Source of the DNA: Stieleria maiorica
GTDB lineage: Bacteria > Planctomycetota > Planctomycetia > Pirellulales > Pirellulaceae
Length of the DNA stretch: 64,000 bases
Direction of reading: 5' to 3'
NCBI RefSeq assembly: GCF_008035925.1
Contig: NZ_CP036264.1
Span: 7,845,641-7,909,640, forward strand
Each line of letters opens with the position of its first letter. Position 1 is the stretch's first letter. Of the stretch, positions 18,458 through 25,347 are shown in pieces. The notes beneath the pieces were generated by a model that saw nothing but the letters and a program-made list of their open reading frames with translations, had not been told where the DNA came from and did not search any database. Made by a program: the position numbers and the translations under genes.

Positions 18458-18511
18458 GCAAAGGAGCTAACACGAAAGGATTTTAATTCCAACTACAACC
18501 CAGAAAATCCG

Positions 18512-19204
18512 ATGTTCCCTCAACATTCTTTCACTGTGCTGAATGATCCGTCTTCCGTGTCGTGCTGGAGTGCCACCCTCAGTCGACTGTTTCAACGTTG
18601 TCGCGAGTTGACTGCTCAACTAAACGCCGAGATTCGGGCCGGCAGACTCGCCAAACAAACCTGTATCAAGGGCAATTTGAGCGAGAGCGTATCAGAATCG
18701 AAATCGTTTCTACGTGACCTTCTGTCGCTGGATCGCGACTACGACATTGACCTACTCTCGCCATTTGAGGGTGTGGCACAAATCTCAGGTGGTGTGTGGT
18801 ATGCAGGTCAACTGTTTGGCAAGACGCGAGATGACGCTGTTCTCAAGTTGCATTTTCAGCCAGGTGTGAATGATCTCCCGGTACACTCGCACGATTTCTC
18901 AGATCGCGTGATCATCGTGGTTGGCGGAAAGGGGGTATTCAAGGTTGCATGCCAGGCTCATTCGAACCCAAATGACACCGTTATGCGAGACGTCGAGGTT
19001 GGGCTTGGAGATGTTTTGGCGTTTTCACGCGGTGTAAAGCACACGTTTCAAACATCGCGGGACGATTTGCAATTGTTCTCCTATCACGCACCGTTCATTC
19101 GCCTGGATGACCCCAGGCAGTTCACAATTGATTCCGCGGAAAACCGACTCAAAACGTTGGGTGGCAGCCGAGTTTCGTTTGATTCCGCTGGGGCCGCTCC
19201 TTAG
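18512..19204 (+). CDS. cupin-like protein
   Basis: 230 residues. The core from about 105 to 190 (LKLHFQPGVNDLPVHSHDFSDRVIIVVGGKGVF ... VEVGLGDVLAFSRGVKHTF) has the two cupin motifs: G(x)nHxH with a following acidic residue, and GDVxxFxxGxxH. His at 128, 130 and the later 184 would form the metal site. The helical N-terminal 80 residues are unassigned. Small-molecule sensing or an isomerase/oxygenase role are both possible; the context gives no pathway. Confidence 0.65.
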   Translation: MFPQHSFTVLNDPSSVSCWSATLSRLFQRCRELTAQLNAEIRAGRLAKQTCIKGNLSESVSESKSFLRDLLSLDRDYDIDLLSPFEGVAQISGGVWYAGQLFGKTRDDAVLKLHFQPGVNDLPVHSHDFSDRVIIVVGGKGVFKVACQAHSNPNDTVMRDVEVGLGDVLAFSRGVKHTFQTSRDDLQLFSYHAPFIRLDDPRQFTIDSAENRLKTLGGSRVSFDSAGAAP

Positions 19205-19365
19205 AATTGAGGCACCGTATTCCGGCCATCCCCCGGCTTCGTTAAATAAGGGGGAATTCCTTCGTTTCCAATCTCCGTTTCCCTTCGTTTGTTTTTTCGC
19301 AGGCGTGCGCTGGTGCCGTTGGTCATCCGCGTTCGTGTGTAGAAGAACCAACGGAGGAACAAGAA

Positions 19366-19521
19366 ATGGACAAACATCGGAAAATAAGGGAATGGCAAAA
19401 TGCTCAGATTAAGAACTATGAGTTGCGTGCCGCAAAGCGATTGCTCGCTAACGCCGTGGTGTTCTTGGTGGTCTACACCTTGCTCATGACGTTTTCGATT
19501 GTCGCCTCCAGCATGCACTAG
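19366..19521 (+). CDS. 51-residue single-span membrane protein
   Basis: ATG 19366 lies 7-8 bases after a strong GGAGG Shine-Dalgarno. The product begins MDKHRKIREWQNAQ, a basic amphipathic stretch, continues with one hydrophobic helix (ANAVVFLVVYTLLMTFSIVA) and ends SSMH. A rho-independent terminator follows the TAG by 22 bases, so this is a complete small transcription unit. The family is unknown. Confidence 0.6.
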   Translation: MDKHRKIREWQNAQIKNYELRAAKRLLANAVVFLVVYTLLMTFSIVASSMH

Positions 19522-19543
19522 TTTTTAAATTGGTTTTTTGCCG

Positions 19544-19571
19544 CGCTCGCCCATTTGGACGAGCGTTTTTT
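19544..19571 (+). terminator. rho-independent terminator
   Basis: CGCTCG (19544-19549), a 10-base loop, CGAGCG (19560-19565) and then six T residues. It ends the small membrane-protein transcript; the opposite strand lacks a U-tract. Confidence 0.8.
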
Positions 19572-19576
19572 ATGCG

Positions 19577-19786
19577 CTAGGCGTCCACGTCCCTTGGAGC
19601 ACCCTCGTCGCATTTTTTGCATTCAAGCTCAAAGCCGATCATTGATTCGCGTCCTTGCTTGTTTAATACCCACTCACGGGTAATCAAGGGTGGATCATGC
19701 CTGACATGCTGGAAATGCCCACAGTGAAGTTCAGCCACCCAGTGCTTTTCGTCATCTAGGTGGTATCCGCAGATAGGTTGCTTCAT
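19577..19786 (-). CDS. DUF3565 family protein
   Basis: 69 residues. MKQPICGYHLDDEKHWVAEL-CGHFQHVRHDPP ... GFELECKKC matches the DUF3565 pattern, a small bacterial family with conserved GYH, CGHxQHxRH and ECxxC segments that probably bind a metal ion. It is full length for the family. Function unknown. Confidence 0.8.
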   Translation of the reverse strand: MKQPICGYHLDDEKHWVAELHCGHFQHVRHDPPLITREWVLNKQGRESMIGFELECKKCDEGAPRDVDA

Positions 19787-19830
19787 TTCTGAGTGGCAAT
19801 AGCGATGGTGACCATAAGTATTTTCAATTC

Positions 19831-20055
19831 TTAGCTGCTTGGCTCTGTGCCAAGCGAGACCGCGAACTCTTCAAGAAGCTTGAGTGCCCGCTCTCGGCGT
19901 CCAGCTACGAGTTCGTGAAGAATGTCGCTTGCTGAGCATTCGTCAAGGACTGCCCAAAATGGAAGGCACGCCTCGTGTGTCCTACCCGATGGGGCAGATT
20001 GTCCGAGCGAACATAAACCAGTGGCATCGATGATTCCGTGAAATTCTCTAAGCAT
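19831..20055 (-). CDS. small hypothetical protein
   Basis: 74 residues. The C-terminal half (SASDILHELVAGRRERALKLLEEFAVSL) would form two amphipathic helices; the N-terminus has no motif. No clear Shine-Dalgarno is visible. It sits downstream of the HTH/nucleotidyltransferase pair on the same strand. Another frame overlaps it, so it may not be a gene. Confidence 0.35.
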   Translation of the reverse strand: MLREFHGIIDATGLCSLGQSAPSGRTHEACLPFWAVLDECSASDILHELVAGRRERALKLLEEFAVSLGTEPSS

Positions 20056-20109
20056 GGATTAGAGGTACCACGTTTTGCATCGTTTAGTAAAGTTCTATCT
20101 AACAAAGAA

Positions 20110-20616
20110 CTACAACTTGGATTGCTGGTGGTCTGCCCAGAGTTTCGGACGTTGTTCTTCAAGAATTGTCTTCAAGGCCGTCTCCAGTGCTGGAATTGCT
20201 GCAAGATCTTTTTGTCTTCCAGCAGCTTTCTTGCTGTGAATTACCCGAGCAAGGGACAGCACCGGAACGACCACCGAGCCAAGGTCAATTGCAATGGCTC
20301 GTTCGTATTCTATCTCGAAGCTCTCCAAGCCTTGGCAGGTAATGACAATGTCAAAAAGCTTAACGCAATCACCGGCAAGTGTTGGTGGATTGTGCCCCAT
20401 CGGTGGCACGTAGATGCCTCCGATTTTGGATAACACGCTTGGTAGTTTTGGATCCGGAAGTTCGGCAAACCAAAGATCAATGTCCTGTGTTACGAGGGGA
20501 ACGCCTTGAAGAACCGCTGCAGAGGCACCAACGACCATAAACTTCACATCGGCCGCGACCAGTTCCGCAAGAAAGTTAAGCGTTCCGGATTCACTTAGGA
20601 AGTCTGATTCTGCCAA
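20110..20616 (-). CDS. nucleotidyltransferase-like protein (toxin-type partner)
   Basis: 168 residues. KFMVVGASAAVLQGVPLVTQDIDLWF has the nucleotidyltransferase-fold GxS ... DxD signature also seen in AbiEii/MNT-like and DUF6036 proteins; a third acidic residue may be the Asp in DIVITCQ. Its start codon lies inside the end of the upstream HTH gene (26-base overlap), so translation is coupled. HTH plus nucleotidyltransferase pairs often behave as toxin-antitoxin modules on mobile elements. Toxicity is inferred from arrangement only. Confidence 0.65.
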   Translation of the reverse strand: MAESDFLSESGTLNFLAELVAADVKFMVVGASAAVLQGVPLVTQDIDLWFAELPDPKLPSVLSKIGGIYVPPMGHNPPTLAGDCVKLFDIVITCQGLESFEIEYERAIAIDLGSVVVPVLSLARVIHSKKAAGRQKDLAAIPALETALKTILEEQRPKLWADHQQSKL

Positions 20617-20959
20617 GCTCCAAGGCTCTCCTTAGCCGGTTAATTGGTGGTTCATCCAAGAGGGTCAGGGTGTGCCGAATTGTGTCGCGATCAACATCAG
20701 GATGCTTCTGGGCAATTGCATCAACTCGAGCAAGTAGTTTTAAGTGCCGAGTAAGAATCGCCTTCTCGTCAAAGAGCAAGGTACTGGGTGGAAGATCAAG
20801 AGTTCCAGCAATTTTCAGGATGCTCTGTGGAACTGCCGATTCTTTGTTGGCAAGAGAGTAGTAGGCATTGGAGCTAACACCGGCCGCGCACAGAAGTTGT
20901 TGAAGCGAAATTCCTCGACGGCGACACTCTCGCTTTACCAATTCATGGTCAATTCTCAT
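20591..20959 (-). CDS. HTH regulator, antitoxin-like
   Basis: 122 residues. The first 60 form an XRE-type helix-turn-helix (RRRGISLQQLLCAAGVSSNAYYSLANKESAVPQSILKIAGTLDLPPSTLL). The C-terminal half has helices (RVDAIAQKHPDVDRDTIRHTLTLLDEPPINRLRRALELGR), suitable for contacting the coupled nucleotidyltransferase. Two palindromes overlap or precede its start, consistent with autorepression. Confidence 0.75.
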   Translation of the reverse strand: MRIDHELVKRECRRRGISLQQLLCAAGVSSNAYYSLANKESAVPQSILKIAGTLDLPPSTLLFDEKAILTRHLKLLARVDAIAQKHPDVDRDTIRHTLTLLDEPPINRLRRALELGRIRLPK

Positions 20960-20984
20960 AAGTTGAGATTACCACGAAATGGTA
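20954..20984. promoter_or_regulatory. palindromes at the HTH/nucleotidyltransferase promoter
   Basis: TCTCA-TAAGT-TGAGA (20954-20968) covers the start codon of the HTH gene. TACCA-CGAAA-TGGTA (20970-20984) is a second perfect 5-5-5 palindrome immediately upstream. Both lie in the only gap before this operon (20960-20996), so operator function for the HTH protein is likely. Confidence 0.55.
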
Positions 20985-20996
20985 GAGTTGAGCAAA

Positions 20997-21908
20997 CTAG
21001 CCTAGATGAACGTTGTTCTGGATTCGCAAACGAACCTCATCCAGCGCCTGCTCTAAGGCCTGTTCCATCTCGTGGTAATTGCCTTTCTTGTTCGCGCTAA
21101 CGGTGATCTTCCAGCCATCTTCGGTTAAAAACGTCTGCTTCAATCCGCGTCGCTTGGGGGCAGACTTTCCTTTGCGTTCCCGAACCTTGCCTTGCATTTT
21201 CTTTACGGAGGTTGATCCCGTTAGGCTTTCGCCACTGGCCAAGGCAGCTCGACGCTGTTCGTCGTTAGGAAGTTTCGATAGTTCGTATGCAGCCGTCGGC
21301 GAAAGGTCACCCGACTCAACTCGATCCTGAATGTCGACTGGAAGCTTTAGAAGCGAAAGAGACCTGGTGATTCGGGAAGGATTGACGCGAATCGCAACGC
21401 CTAGCTCTTTTCCAGTCCAGCCATTGAGTTTCATCAACTGTTCGAACGCTTTTGCCTCTTCAATCGCCTTGAGATCCTCACGCAGTAAGTTTTCAATCAA
21501 CTGCTGCTCCAGGATTTCCGTCTTGCTTAGCTCTTGCTCCTGAAACTGGCAGTTGATGCTGGGAAGACCCGCGGCTTTTGTTGCCCGATAACGGCGTTCA
21601 CCGGAAATAATGATCCACTTGTCGTGTGCTTCCGACCAGCGCACGTGAATGGGGTGCAACTGCCCCTTGTCCTGGATGCTATTTGCTAGACGCTGAATTT
21701 CGTCATCGCTGAATTTGGTGCGAGGCTGATCTGGATCGGGGATAACGCTGTCAATGGCTACTGTTCCAAAGTTACGCAGCGCCCGTCGCCCTACGTCCTT
21801 GCTGTTGGGCACCGGGCTCAACTGTGGCTTTTGATCCACGCCGCGAATGCCCATCGACTCATCAAGCTTGTTTCGTATCTTTTCTAACGTATTTCGCGTA
21901 TTTGCCAT
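20997..21908 (-). CDS. parB: ParB-family partition protein
   Basis: 303 residues from ATG 21908, one base after the parA stop (a GTG at 21917 would overlap it). Residues about 50-140 form the ParB/Srx CTPase domain, with PDPDQPRTKFSDDEIQRLANSI, GQLHPIHVR, the GERRYRA box and ENLLREDL. A KorB/Spo0J-type HTH follows (NGWTGKELGVAIRVNPSRITRSLSLLKLP). After a basic linker, the C-terminal segment can dimerise. It loads on a centromere and partners ParA. Together with the initiator gene it marks a plasmid-type backbone. Confidence 0.92.
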   Translation of the reverse strand: MANTRNTLEKIRNKLDESMGIRGVDQKPQLSPVPNSKDVGRRALRNFGTVAIDSVIPDPDQPRTKFSDDEIQRLANSIQDKGQLHPIHVRWSEAHDKWIIISGERRYRATKAAGLPSINCQFQEQELSKTEILEQQLIENLLREDLKAIEEAKAFEQLMKLNGWTGKELGVAIRVNPSRITRSLSLLKLPVDIQDRVESGDLSPTAAYELSKLPNDEQRRAALASGESLTGSTSVKKMQGKVRERKGKSAPKRRGLKQTFLTEDGWKITVSANKKGNYHEMEQALEQALDEVRLRIQNNVHLG

Positions 21909-21909
21909 C

Positions 21910-22725
21910 CTAAGCACCCACTATCCGTTTCTTAGATTTCTCCGCAATCCGTGTCACAATCTCTGCTGCAAGGTCACGCGTCCTCTCCGCAGCAGTTGAC
22001 TTCGCACTGTAGTATTCCACTGGTTGCCGGCAAGCCAGCGAGACCTTAAACGCCGAAGCTTCTGGCACGATCGTGTCCAGCACCATTTCTTTGTAGAGTT
22101 CCCTTAATCGCTCTTCGTAAGAGCGGTGAACCAAGAGCCGTCTGTCGTATCGAGTCACCAAGTGCCCAAGTCGACGAATCGTTGGGTTAAGCTTCCTGGC
22201 GTTATCAATGGCCTGATGAACTGCGCGCAGCCCTTGTGTTCCAAAGTCTTCGGGAGGGACCGGGATCACCACGTAGTCAGCGGCAACCATCGCATTCCAA
22301 CTGCACTGATAGAGGTTCGGTGGACAGTCGATGAGGACAACATCATAACCGTCGTTTTGCTCCAGAAATTCTTTCAGAGCGTATTGTGCCAAGCCTGCTT
22401 TTTCCGGCTCTGGAATGTTGTGCCGGGCAAGATGTTGGTTGCAGGGGACAATTGAAATGCCATCGAAGTCAGTCTGAAGAATGAGCTGTTGTTGGTCGAG
22501 AAAAAAACACTCTTCATCAAACAAAGCTGCAAGCGTTCTGCCAGCTGGCAAGTTCTCGATAACTTCTGACCCAAAAAATCCCTGGCTTAGTGAACCTTGC
22601 GGATCAGCGTCGATTAGCAAAACGGAACAGCCCGATGCCGCAAATGCTCCCGCTAGATGAAAGCATGTTGAGCTCTTTCCGCATCCTCCCTTTTGATTGA
22701 TCATGCATAGCGTGATGCTGGCCAT
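21910..22725 (-). CDS. parA: ParA-family partition ATPase
   Basis: 271 residues from ATG 22725, preceded by AAGAGG; the frame continues upstream to 22794 but that extension translates the palindromic repeat. The deviant Walker A NQKGGCGKSS has the signature lysine of ParA/MinD ATPases; DADPQGSLSQGF is Walker A' and VVLIDCPPNL Walker B. There is no N-terminal HTH, so it is a short ParA (type Ib or chromosomal type) and probably does not itself bind the operator. It forms an operon with parB. Confidence 0.93.
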   Translation of the reverse strand: MASITLCMINQKGGCGKSSTCFHLAGAFAASGCSVLLIDADPQGSLSQGFFGSEVIENLPAGRTLAALFDEECFFLDQQQLILQTDFDGISIVPCNQHLARHNIPEPEKAGLAQYALKEFLEQNDGYDVVLIDCPPNLYQCSWNAMVAADYVVIPVPPEDFGTQGLRAVHQAIDNARKLNPTIRRLGHLVTRYDRRLLVHRSYEERLRELYKEMVLDTIVPEASAFKVSLACRQPVEYYSAKSTAAERTRDLAAEIVTRIAEKSKKRIVGA

Positions 22726-22755
22726 GGTACCTCTTGAAATGGCTTGCAACTTGGC

Positions 22756-22783
22756 AATTGCATTATGCAATTCTGCGTAAGTT
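22756..22783. promoter_or_regulatory. 17-bp palindrome, copy 1 (candidate centromere or operator)
   Basis: AATTGCAT-T-ATGCAATT (22756-22772) is a perfect 8-1-8 inverted repeat, followed by CTGCGTAAGTT. The same 28-base block occurs at 23092-23119 with one mismatch. The block lies 31 bases upstream of parA. Candidate roles are a parS-type ParB site or an operator. Confidence 0.65.
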
Positions 22784-23091
22784 GCCGTAATCACTTTCGA
22801 TACGCTGGCATAAGCAGGTAAGGGTCGTCAAGCAAATTCTTGGTGCCAGGGAGTATGTACGTGTCGTTTGCGTCGCACTTTGTGCAACTCAAAAGCATGC
22901 CGGGTTCGCATCAACGGTTATTCAAGCACGTACCTAGAAACGCAAAAGGAACTTGCAAGGCCAGCCTGTGGCGATTCTGCCTAGACAAGGCAAACGCTCA
23001 AGCGTCAACCCCGGACCTCCGTAGGCAACTCCTCTGACGCTGACGAATGAACCTCCTTCTCGGGAGTCGACGCGCTACCACCTGCAGACTG

Positions 23092-23119
23092 AATTGCATT
23101 ATGCAATTCCGCGTAAGTT
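23092..23119. promoter_or_regulatory. 17-bp palindrome, copy 2 (candidate centromere or operator)
   Basis: A second copy of the 28-base block: AATTGCATTATGCAATT then CCGCGTAAGTT, in the same orientation as copy 1 and 336 bases away. Both lie in the 443-base gap (22795-23237, plus the parA leader) between divergent parA and rep. Apart from these copies the gap shows no supported gene. Confidence 0.65.
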
Positions 23120-23237
23120 CCTGATTCGCTTCCAATTCTCGGTACATTTAGTCGGAAGGGTCGGCAAAAAACTGGTTTCAAAATCGCCTGCAAGATGCTA
23201 CTTCCTTTAACTGGATTAAAGTGCATCAGCAGGGGAC

Positions 23238-24500
23238 ATGGCTAAACTTAAAAAACAACAACAAAGAACCACCGGCGTCGGTCAGCTCTCACTGGTCGAG
23301 CATGCCCTCTGCCCACTCGATTCCCGCAATTCTTTAGTCGAAAATCTTGTCTACGATGCCGAGTATTTCTACAGCTATGGCAAGACTCGAAAAGCTGCCC
23401 TAGCTCGCGTGTTCTGTCCACTGGGATTGTCCGCCTCGGATGAACTCTACCTTTGGGGCCTGCTTGCCCTGACAATGCTCCAGCCAGAGCCAGAATCTGA
23501 GCTTTTTGCGACACCGCACTGGTTTCTAAGACAACTTGGTGTCATCAATCAAAATAGCAAGCGTGGCGGGCGCCAATACAAGCAGTTTGCGGAAGCGATC
23601 AAACGCTTGTCGGCTGTGACCTACTTGAATGACGGATTCTACGATCCTGTGCGTGGAGAGCATCGCCGAGTCAGTTTTCGCTTCTTCAGTTACAGCCTAC
23701 CAGTCGACCTGAAGTCTTGCCGGGCATGGCGAATCAGCTGGGACCCGATCTTCTTTGAAATGGTCAAGGACTCGGCAGGGCACTTTCGCTTTGACCTAGC
23801 CGTCTACCGTGAGTTGGATGCTGCAAGCAGACGGCTGTTTTTGTTTGTCAGCAAAATTCTCTCGCGCAGAACGCGAGTCAACGCATTGCGATTAGAGCAT
23901 GTCGCGGTGAATCTGCTTGGATTTAGCTCCTCACTCCAAACTCGGGAGATGAAAGCCAAGGTCAGCCGATGCCTCAAGAAGCTCGTAGAGCTGCACGTGC
24001 TGGCTGATGTTGAGATATTCAAGACTTCACCTGGTAAGTACTTCGTTCGCCTCTCTCGGGGCCCATACTTTGCTCAGAAGCAAAAGCACAGTTACGCACC
24101 GGCCCCGCAAGACTCCCCTCTATTTGAAACTCTGCAGGCAATCGGCTTTGAAGATGCGGCGGCGGCGAGATTGATCAACCGCTTCCCTACCCGCGTTCTG
24201 GCTGAATGGGCAGACATTACCCAGGCAGCTCAAGAACGCTTCGGCAATGAGTTTTTTCACAAGAGCCCAATGGCATATTTGGTTGATTCCGTATCTAAGG
24301 CGACAGAAGGCAATCGCTCAGCACCTGACTGGTGGCACGAACTGAATCGTTCAGAGCGTCAAAAGCACGAGATGAATGCGGCCAGTGAGAAGTTGTTTTC
24401 CCGAATCCGCACCGAGCTCTTCGGTGGTGTTGCCGATTCCCCAAAAGCCCCAGCCAGTAACACCAAAGTGACGCACATTAGTGAGCTATTCAAAGGCTAG
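23238..24500 (+). CDS. RepA-like plasmid replication initiator
   Basis: 420 residues. The central part (LFATPHWFLRQLGV ... KQFAEAIKRLSAVTYLNDGFYDP ... VSFRFFSYSLP ... ISWDPIFFEMVKDSAGHFRFDLAVYRELDAASRRLFLFVSKIL) fits the winged-helix replication initiator proteins of the RepA/RPA group: paired winged helices with a short-residue DNA-reading helix. The N-terminus is basic. It is divergent from parAB across the palindrome pair and is followed by iteron-like repeats and DnaA boxes, the expected neighbourhood of a plasmid initiator. The exact family needs a profile search. Confidence 0.8.
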   Translation: MAKLKKQQQRTTGVGQLSLVEHALCPLDSRNSLVENLVYDAEYFYSYGKTRKAALARVFCPLGLSASDELYLWGLLALTMLQPEPESELFATPHWFLRQLGVINQNSKRGGRQYKQFAEAIKRLSAVTYLNDGFYDPVRGEHRRVSFRFFSYSLPVDLKSCRAWRISWDPIFFEMVKDSAGHFRFDLAVYRELDAASRRLFLFVSKILSRRTRVNALRLEHVAVNLLGFSSSLQTREMKAKVSRCLKKLVELHVLADVEIFKTSPGKYFVRLSRGPYFAQKQKHSYAPAPQDSPLFETLQAIGFEDAAAARLINRFPTRVLAEWADITQAAQERFGNEFFHKSPMAYLVDSVSKATEGNRSAPDWWHELNRSERQKHEMNAASEKLFSRIRTELFGGVADSPKAPASNTKVTHISELFKG

Positions 24501-24568
24501 GATCTCATCAACCATCCCATGACCGATTCAAAAAGAAAAACAAATCCCTACAAGCAAAATATCTTTGT

Positions 24569-24603
24569 TTGTACAGGTACTCTTGTACAAGTACTTTGTA
24601 CAC
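24569..24603. repeat. iteron-like direct repeats
   Basis: TTGTACAGGTAC (24569-24580), TTGTACAAGTAC (24583-24594) and TTGTACAC (24596-24603) repeat with 13-14 base spacing, 68 bases after the initiator gene and beside an A-rich tract (24528-24560). Short period, direct orientation and position fit iterons, though only two copies are complete. Confidence 0.55.
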
Positions 24604-24780
24604 TCACCGACTCCCCTTCCCTAACGGGCAAAATCCCAAGTTACTTCAGTGGGTTATGGAAAACGGTTCTTGATGTGAATCAAAAAAACGTGACGGGACC
24701 GACACGCTTTTTGCTGGAACTGCGACGACTGCGACACGTCTTTTGCCATCCAATGTGTGACGATACCGACACCTACTAGG

Positions 24781-24826
24781 TCGTGTTATCCACAGGCGCT
24801 ACTCCCCTCGCCTGTGGATAACACGA
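24781..24826. other. origin-like inverted repeat of two facing DnaA boxes
   Basis: Two 18-base arms (24781-24798 and 24809-24826) are perfect inverses around a 10-base loop; the core reads CGTGTTATCCACAGGCG. Each arm contains the consensus DnaA box TTATCCACA, so two boxes point towards each other. No T-run follows, so it is not a terminator. It probably is part of the element's vegetative origin. The rest of 24604-25100 has no supported gene. Confidence 0.75.
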
Positions 24827-25197
24827 GACCGATTGTAGTCGTCGCGTTTGTTGCCAACACTCTCAGAATCCAGTTGCCTATTGATCCCCAATGCATACTG
24901 TTTAGCATTCCAAGCACACGCTTTGGGCGCCCTGATTTTCCCAGGAACCGTCGAGTGTATTCTTGCTTGCGAATTGCATCCTGTACGGTAATTTTTTCTG
25001 CGCGGATTTGGGATCGGATCCCTGATTCCGTGGCTGTTGATTACGTCAAACGCGTTGCTGCAAGTGAGCTGCAAATTCAGCTCTCACGTGGTGACGGGCA
25101 TGACAGACTTTAGCAGACAGTTGCACTTGGTAAAGCCAAGCTCACCACTTGGCCTAAGAGAGCAGGAGTTAACCACCTGCTACGCAACTGGCCCGTA

Positions 25198-25257
25198 GAG
25201 CCGGATGCATCGAGAGGTGCTTGTCCGGTTCGACGGAGGCTTTGTCGAGTAATCCGT
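25198..25257 (+). ncRNA. group II intron domain V and candidate domain VI
   Basis: Bases 25198-25231 fold exactly as a group II domain V. The 14-base 5' arm starts GAGCCGGATGC, a GAGA (GNRA) tetraloop sits at 25212-25215, and the 16-base 3' arm ends TCCGGTTC. This gives 9 base pairs, a 2-base bulge on the 3' side, 5 pairs and the loop, with the catalytic AGC triad at positions 2-4. The next hairpin, ACGGA (25233-25237) with TCCGT (25253-25257) and unpaired A residues near its 3' side, is a reasonable domain VI. Upstream, AGCAGG/CCTGCT (25161-25181) may belong to the same RNA. No reverse transcriptase precedes it. Confidence 0.85.
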
Positions 25258-25347
25258 TTTCTTGCTGCCGACATTCGTAAGCCGGCAGATTGTAGAAACG
25301 AGTAATCCGACAATTCGATCCGATGCAGTGACATCTTGTCTCAAGGC

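Noticed and set aside
24519-24779. 86-codon open frame after the initiator gene
   Set aside because: It runs through the iteron-like repeats, has no ribosome site and ends at the origin inverted repeat.
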